21,753 nt of DNA from Paraglomus occultum (taxonomy: Eukaryota > Glomeromycota > Glomeromycetes > Paraglomerales > Paraglomeraceae), in contig CAJVPJ010000568.1 in the NCBI GenBank assembly GCA_910592205.1, forward strand, positions 1-21,753. Reading direction: 5' to 3'. Position 1 is the first letter of the stretch, and the number at the start of each line of letters is the position of its first letter. Below are positions 18,906-21,753 of the stretch, piece after piece. Made by a program: the position numbers and the translations under genes. The notes beneath the pieces were generated by a model. The model saw nothing but the letters and a program-made list of their open reading frames with translations, did no database searches and was not told the DNA's origin.

Positions 18906-21273
18906 ATGTCGAGATGCCGGGCAATTGATAATTTGATTCGATCCACTCGCGAGCAATACTATACTCTTAATTGGATTCAGTTTTCAGTATTTAGTGACAT
19001 AGAGTTGAGTGAAGTCGGAGCCGACAAAATCATCTACTGCACAGGAATATGGAAACAAAAGATGATGCTGTTATTACTCGGAGACGACAAAAAGTGTACA
19101 GCAGAATTTATAAGCGAGTTTTCCAGACAGTACTCGCTCTCAACACTCGTACATAGGGACGATATTTCAACTAGCCAGTTCAAACGATATCCAGAATGGC
19201 TTGAGGAACGGAATGCGCTAATAGAAGGATTTACAAAGTATAACGGCAATTATTACATGGTTGCTAGCGCACAGTTTCACTATTGTTATTCTCGATATGG
19301 ATTCTGCTCTGCATGTGGAATACTCAGATGTAGTCCGGTGTGGTGTATTTGTGGCCATAAAGAATTATCTAACGGGTGGACCAGTAATAATAAGAAACTG
19401 GACGAGTTTATTAAAAAGTCACAAATACAAACAAAATCAGCAGATGAGCCGTATTTGGAATGGATCCCATTTGATTGTCTTGCGTTTGACGGGGAGGAGG
19501 GAGTATTGGTAAATAGTCTACCTACCCCCAATACAACTGTTGAACTGATTCCACTTGAGATAGAAGATGAGACGGACGACTCTTATTATGACGAGGTATA
19601 TAAATCATTCGATTATATAAATGTGCTTGTTGGTTTTTATTATCGATTTCATCCCCTTAATTTCCATTAGTTGCGTGCTAACCACCCAGATATTTCAATG
19701 ACAAATTCCTGGATTACTATTGGTTTTACATACGATGCAGACGAAAAAGAATATTGTTTAATAAAAGAAATGCACGAGCTTGGAGTATGTCTGGGATGTA
19801 CAGAACAATTTGAATATAAAAGACCCGCGTTCTGTTTCTGGTGTAAGACGCCAAGACTTGTGGATTGGACCACCGGCCATAATTCTCTGGATTCATTTCT
19901 AATGAAATCATGGGCTAATACAAAGCATAGAGCCGATGCCTATATACAATGGATTGAATATTCGCAATTGGAAAACGTGCGAGAGACGATATTAGTAGAA
20001 TACGAGTGCACGGCGGATTGGTTCGAACCTGCAACGAATAGACCGGTCATCGTGATGTTAAAGACGATAGTTGATGGACAGAACAGTCAATCGTTTGATT
20101 TTTATCAGGTAAAAGCATAAAAATAGTGTCACGTGTTTTACACGATGGTTTTGATTGTTGTAACGAATGGTATCGTTTATTCAAAATCAGCTAACCAAGC
20201 ATTATCCAGAGATATTAACATCAGATAATATCTGGGTTATTGGAATTACTCAAAAACCATCTACCCGAGATTATTGTTTGGTGCTCCACAGTGAGATACG
20301 CAGAGTTTTGGATGGGTTTATGCGGTATTGTGATGACATCACGTTTATGCAATATGACACATTTGATGAAATTGAAGAAATCGGATCTGGTAGTTATAGT
20401 ACAATTTATACTGCACGTTGCAACAATGACGAAGGTCGAATTAGCTCTGGACAACGTGTTGTTCTTAAACGATTTAAGAATTTTGATCACATGCCAGAAT
20501 TATTTATTTGCGAAGTAAGTAATCTCATGATATAATCAATCTGATTTCTTAAAGCCTGATTAATTCTCATTTAACAGTTCAGGAATCATGCCAAGTGTAA
20601 TAAACGTTTTAACTTTCTTGAAGTCTATGGAATTACACAACAGCCAGAGACAAAGGAATACATGATCGTGATGCAGCATGCTGATAAGGGCACTCTCTTG
20701 CCTTATTTAAATCGTAACATTAATACAATGACATGGAGGATGAAAATCCAGTGTATGAAAAATATTGCCAATTGCCTGGTTGACATTCATAGCACTGGAT
20801 TGGTGCATTGTGATCTTCATGATGGAAACATAGTTTTTAAATCGAACGGAGGCAGTTCAAATAAAGCATCAATATGTGGCTTTGGTCGCTCACACTCACG
20901 AGTACAAGAGTATCGATCAACTGTTCAAGGTATCACACCCTTTACAGCACCAGAAGTCTTCCAGACTCGCAGGTTTACGCCAAAATCAGACATATATGCG
21001 TTTGGTATGATTATGTATTTGGTTGCCAGTGGTGAACCGCCTTTCGGGAACAGATTACTTGACAGCGATTTAGTTCGCGATATTATGGGTGGACTGCGTC
21101 CTGCCATGCCTGATTCAGTACCCGAGGCGTACAAGAAACTTGCCGAACGTTGTTGTAATGGCGATCCTAACAAGCGTCTAGCGAGTTGGGAACTTTGGTT
21201 TCATTTAAAACGAATAGACAAGGATAAGTCTGATATATGGAATTCCATATATTACACTGATGTAAAGTCTTGA
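18906..21273 (+). CDS. Multi-module pseudokinase: three decayed kinase N-lobes and two zinc ribbons ahead of an atypical kinase
   Basis: Exons 18906-19595, 19671-20108, 20191-20514 and 20578-21273 give 715 residues. Module 1 (about 21-125): LNWIQF, a lost Gly loop, LLLL where beta-3 Lys should be, GFTKYNGNYYMV (beta-4/beta-5). Ribbon CSAC...CIC (134-149) and linker WTSNNKKLDEF lead into module 2 (about 184-265): LEWIPF, degenerate N-lobe, GFTYDADEKEYCL. Ribbon CLGC...CFWC (270-288) and linker WTTGHNSLDSF lead into module 3 (about 322-410): IQWIEY, no Gly loop, VIVMLK, GITQKPSTRDYCL. Module 4 (about 430-690) is a full kinase with GSGSYSTIY, VVLK (Lys469), GITQQPETKEYMIV, HCDLHDGN (Asp563, Asn568), CGFG in place of DFG (Asp lost, 584-587), APE and DIYAFGMIMYL. 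It is probably a pseudokinase or weak kinase acting by binding. ATG 18906 has A at -3; an upstream ATG at 18855 or unseen exons are possible. AATAAA at 21277-21282. Confidence 0.85.
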
Positions 21274-21753
21274 GTAAATAAAAATTTTGATAAAAATTAG
21301 GTTGGTTAATGAGGAACTCAAAGTTTTGATCGTCATACAGCAAAACGTAAGCCCATATTAATATTATCTCCCCCCTTTTTTTAACGGCTTACTCGTTACA
21401 ACCTTTTGAATACAAGTCGTTCCACATATGTATAAAATTCCTTGAGACATTCAATACCTGAAAAGTTGAACTGTAATAATTTTAGTCATGCGCTTGATCT
21501 CTTTTTGTTTGGACGTTTATCTCATAAAGAAATTATACTCAATTCCGTTTTGTCGCTTTCCCATTGAACAATACTTTAGTGGCAATAAGTATTGTTACAA
21601 AGTCATTCAGCCAATAAATTAAAAACTTATTACATTTGACATTATTTCAGTTAAGAACGAACATCTCCGTGGACGATTATCCATAAAAAATTATTCGCGC
21701 AATTTACATTATGTATGCTGAAACTCGTTTTTCTAGAGTTAGAATGAGAATAT
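21274..21753. other. 3' flank of the multi-module kinase gene
   Basis: Begins with the kinase 3' UTR and AATAAA at 21277-21282. The remaining 470 bp are AT-rich with no recognisable gene, RNA or repeat. Confidence 0.45.

Noticed and set aside
20027-20037. GGTTCGAACCT as a tRNA B box
   Set aside because: It lies inside the kinase coding exon (DWFEP), with no A box or cloverleaf around it.

Overview
The window is nuclear DNA from a fungus. Genes are broken by short introns (about 60-200 bp) with GT-AG borders, spliced exons reconstruct recognisable eukaryotic proteins, and AATAAA signals follow several stop codons. The two kinase genes carry a treble-clef-like CxxC...CxxC ribbon, then a W-T-[ST] linker with a short acidic helix, then an [L/I]-x-W-I-x-[FY] lead-in to the kinase domain. 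From general knowledge this architecture is typical of the expanded TKL-like kinases of Glomeromycotina (arbuscular mycorrhizal fungi such as Rhizophagus). I therefore infer that group, without being able to name a species.

Layout from left to right. (1) Bases 202-4363, plus strand: a 5'-truncated nine-exon gene for a Gde1-type SPX-ankyrin-GDPD glycerophosphodiesterase. (2) Bases 4364-7723: a gene-poor stretch holding a GC-richer, repeat-like block (about 6100-6650) and a clear 0.3-kb MITE-like element (6924-7221). (3) Bases 7724-8638: an intronless TPR plus leucine-rich-repeat gene made of near-identical 84-bp units. (4) Bases 8639-10405: no convincing gene. (5) Bases 10406-12840: a three-exon TKL-like kinase with a probable N-myristoylation signal, a zinc ribbon, and Arg in place of the beta-3 Lys. 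(6) Bases 13304-14707, minus strand: a two-exon makorin-like CCCH/RING protein. It is divergent, about 250 bp away, from (7) bases 14958-16296, plus strand: ARPC2, the p34 subunit of the Arp2/3 complex, in six exons. (8) Bases 17201-17455: a small GON7-like KEOPS subunit. (9) Bases 17875-18098: an orphan exon-like ORF. (10) Bases about 18342-18440: a dead fragment of a kinase C-lobe. (11) Bases 18906-21273: a four-exon gene made of three decayed kinase N-lobe modules followed by one atypical kinase domain.

The housekeeping genes (phosphodiester metabolism, actin nucleation, tRNA t6A modification, RING/CCCH protein) are unrelated to one another and show ordinary co-location. The accessory layer is more unusual. 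Two divergent kinases of one lineage-expanded family sit about 6 kb apart and carry different defects: Arg for the beta-3 Lys in one, loss of the DFG Asp in the other. The second has repeatedly duplicated its N-lobe exon pair, with phase-0 introns at the same structural point, and a debris copy of its C-lobe lies just upstream. This is the most interesting system in the window. All splice models were made by eye from splice signals, reading frame and family knowledge.
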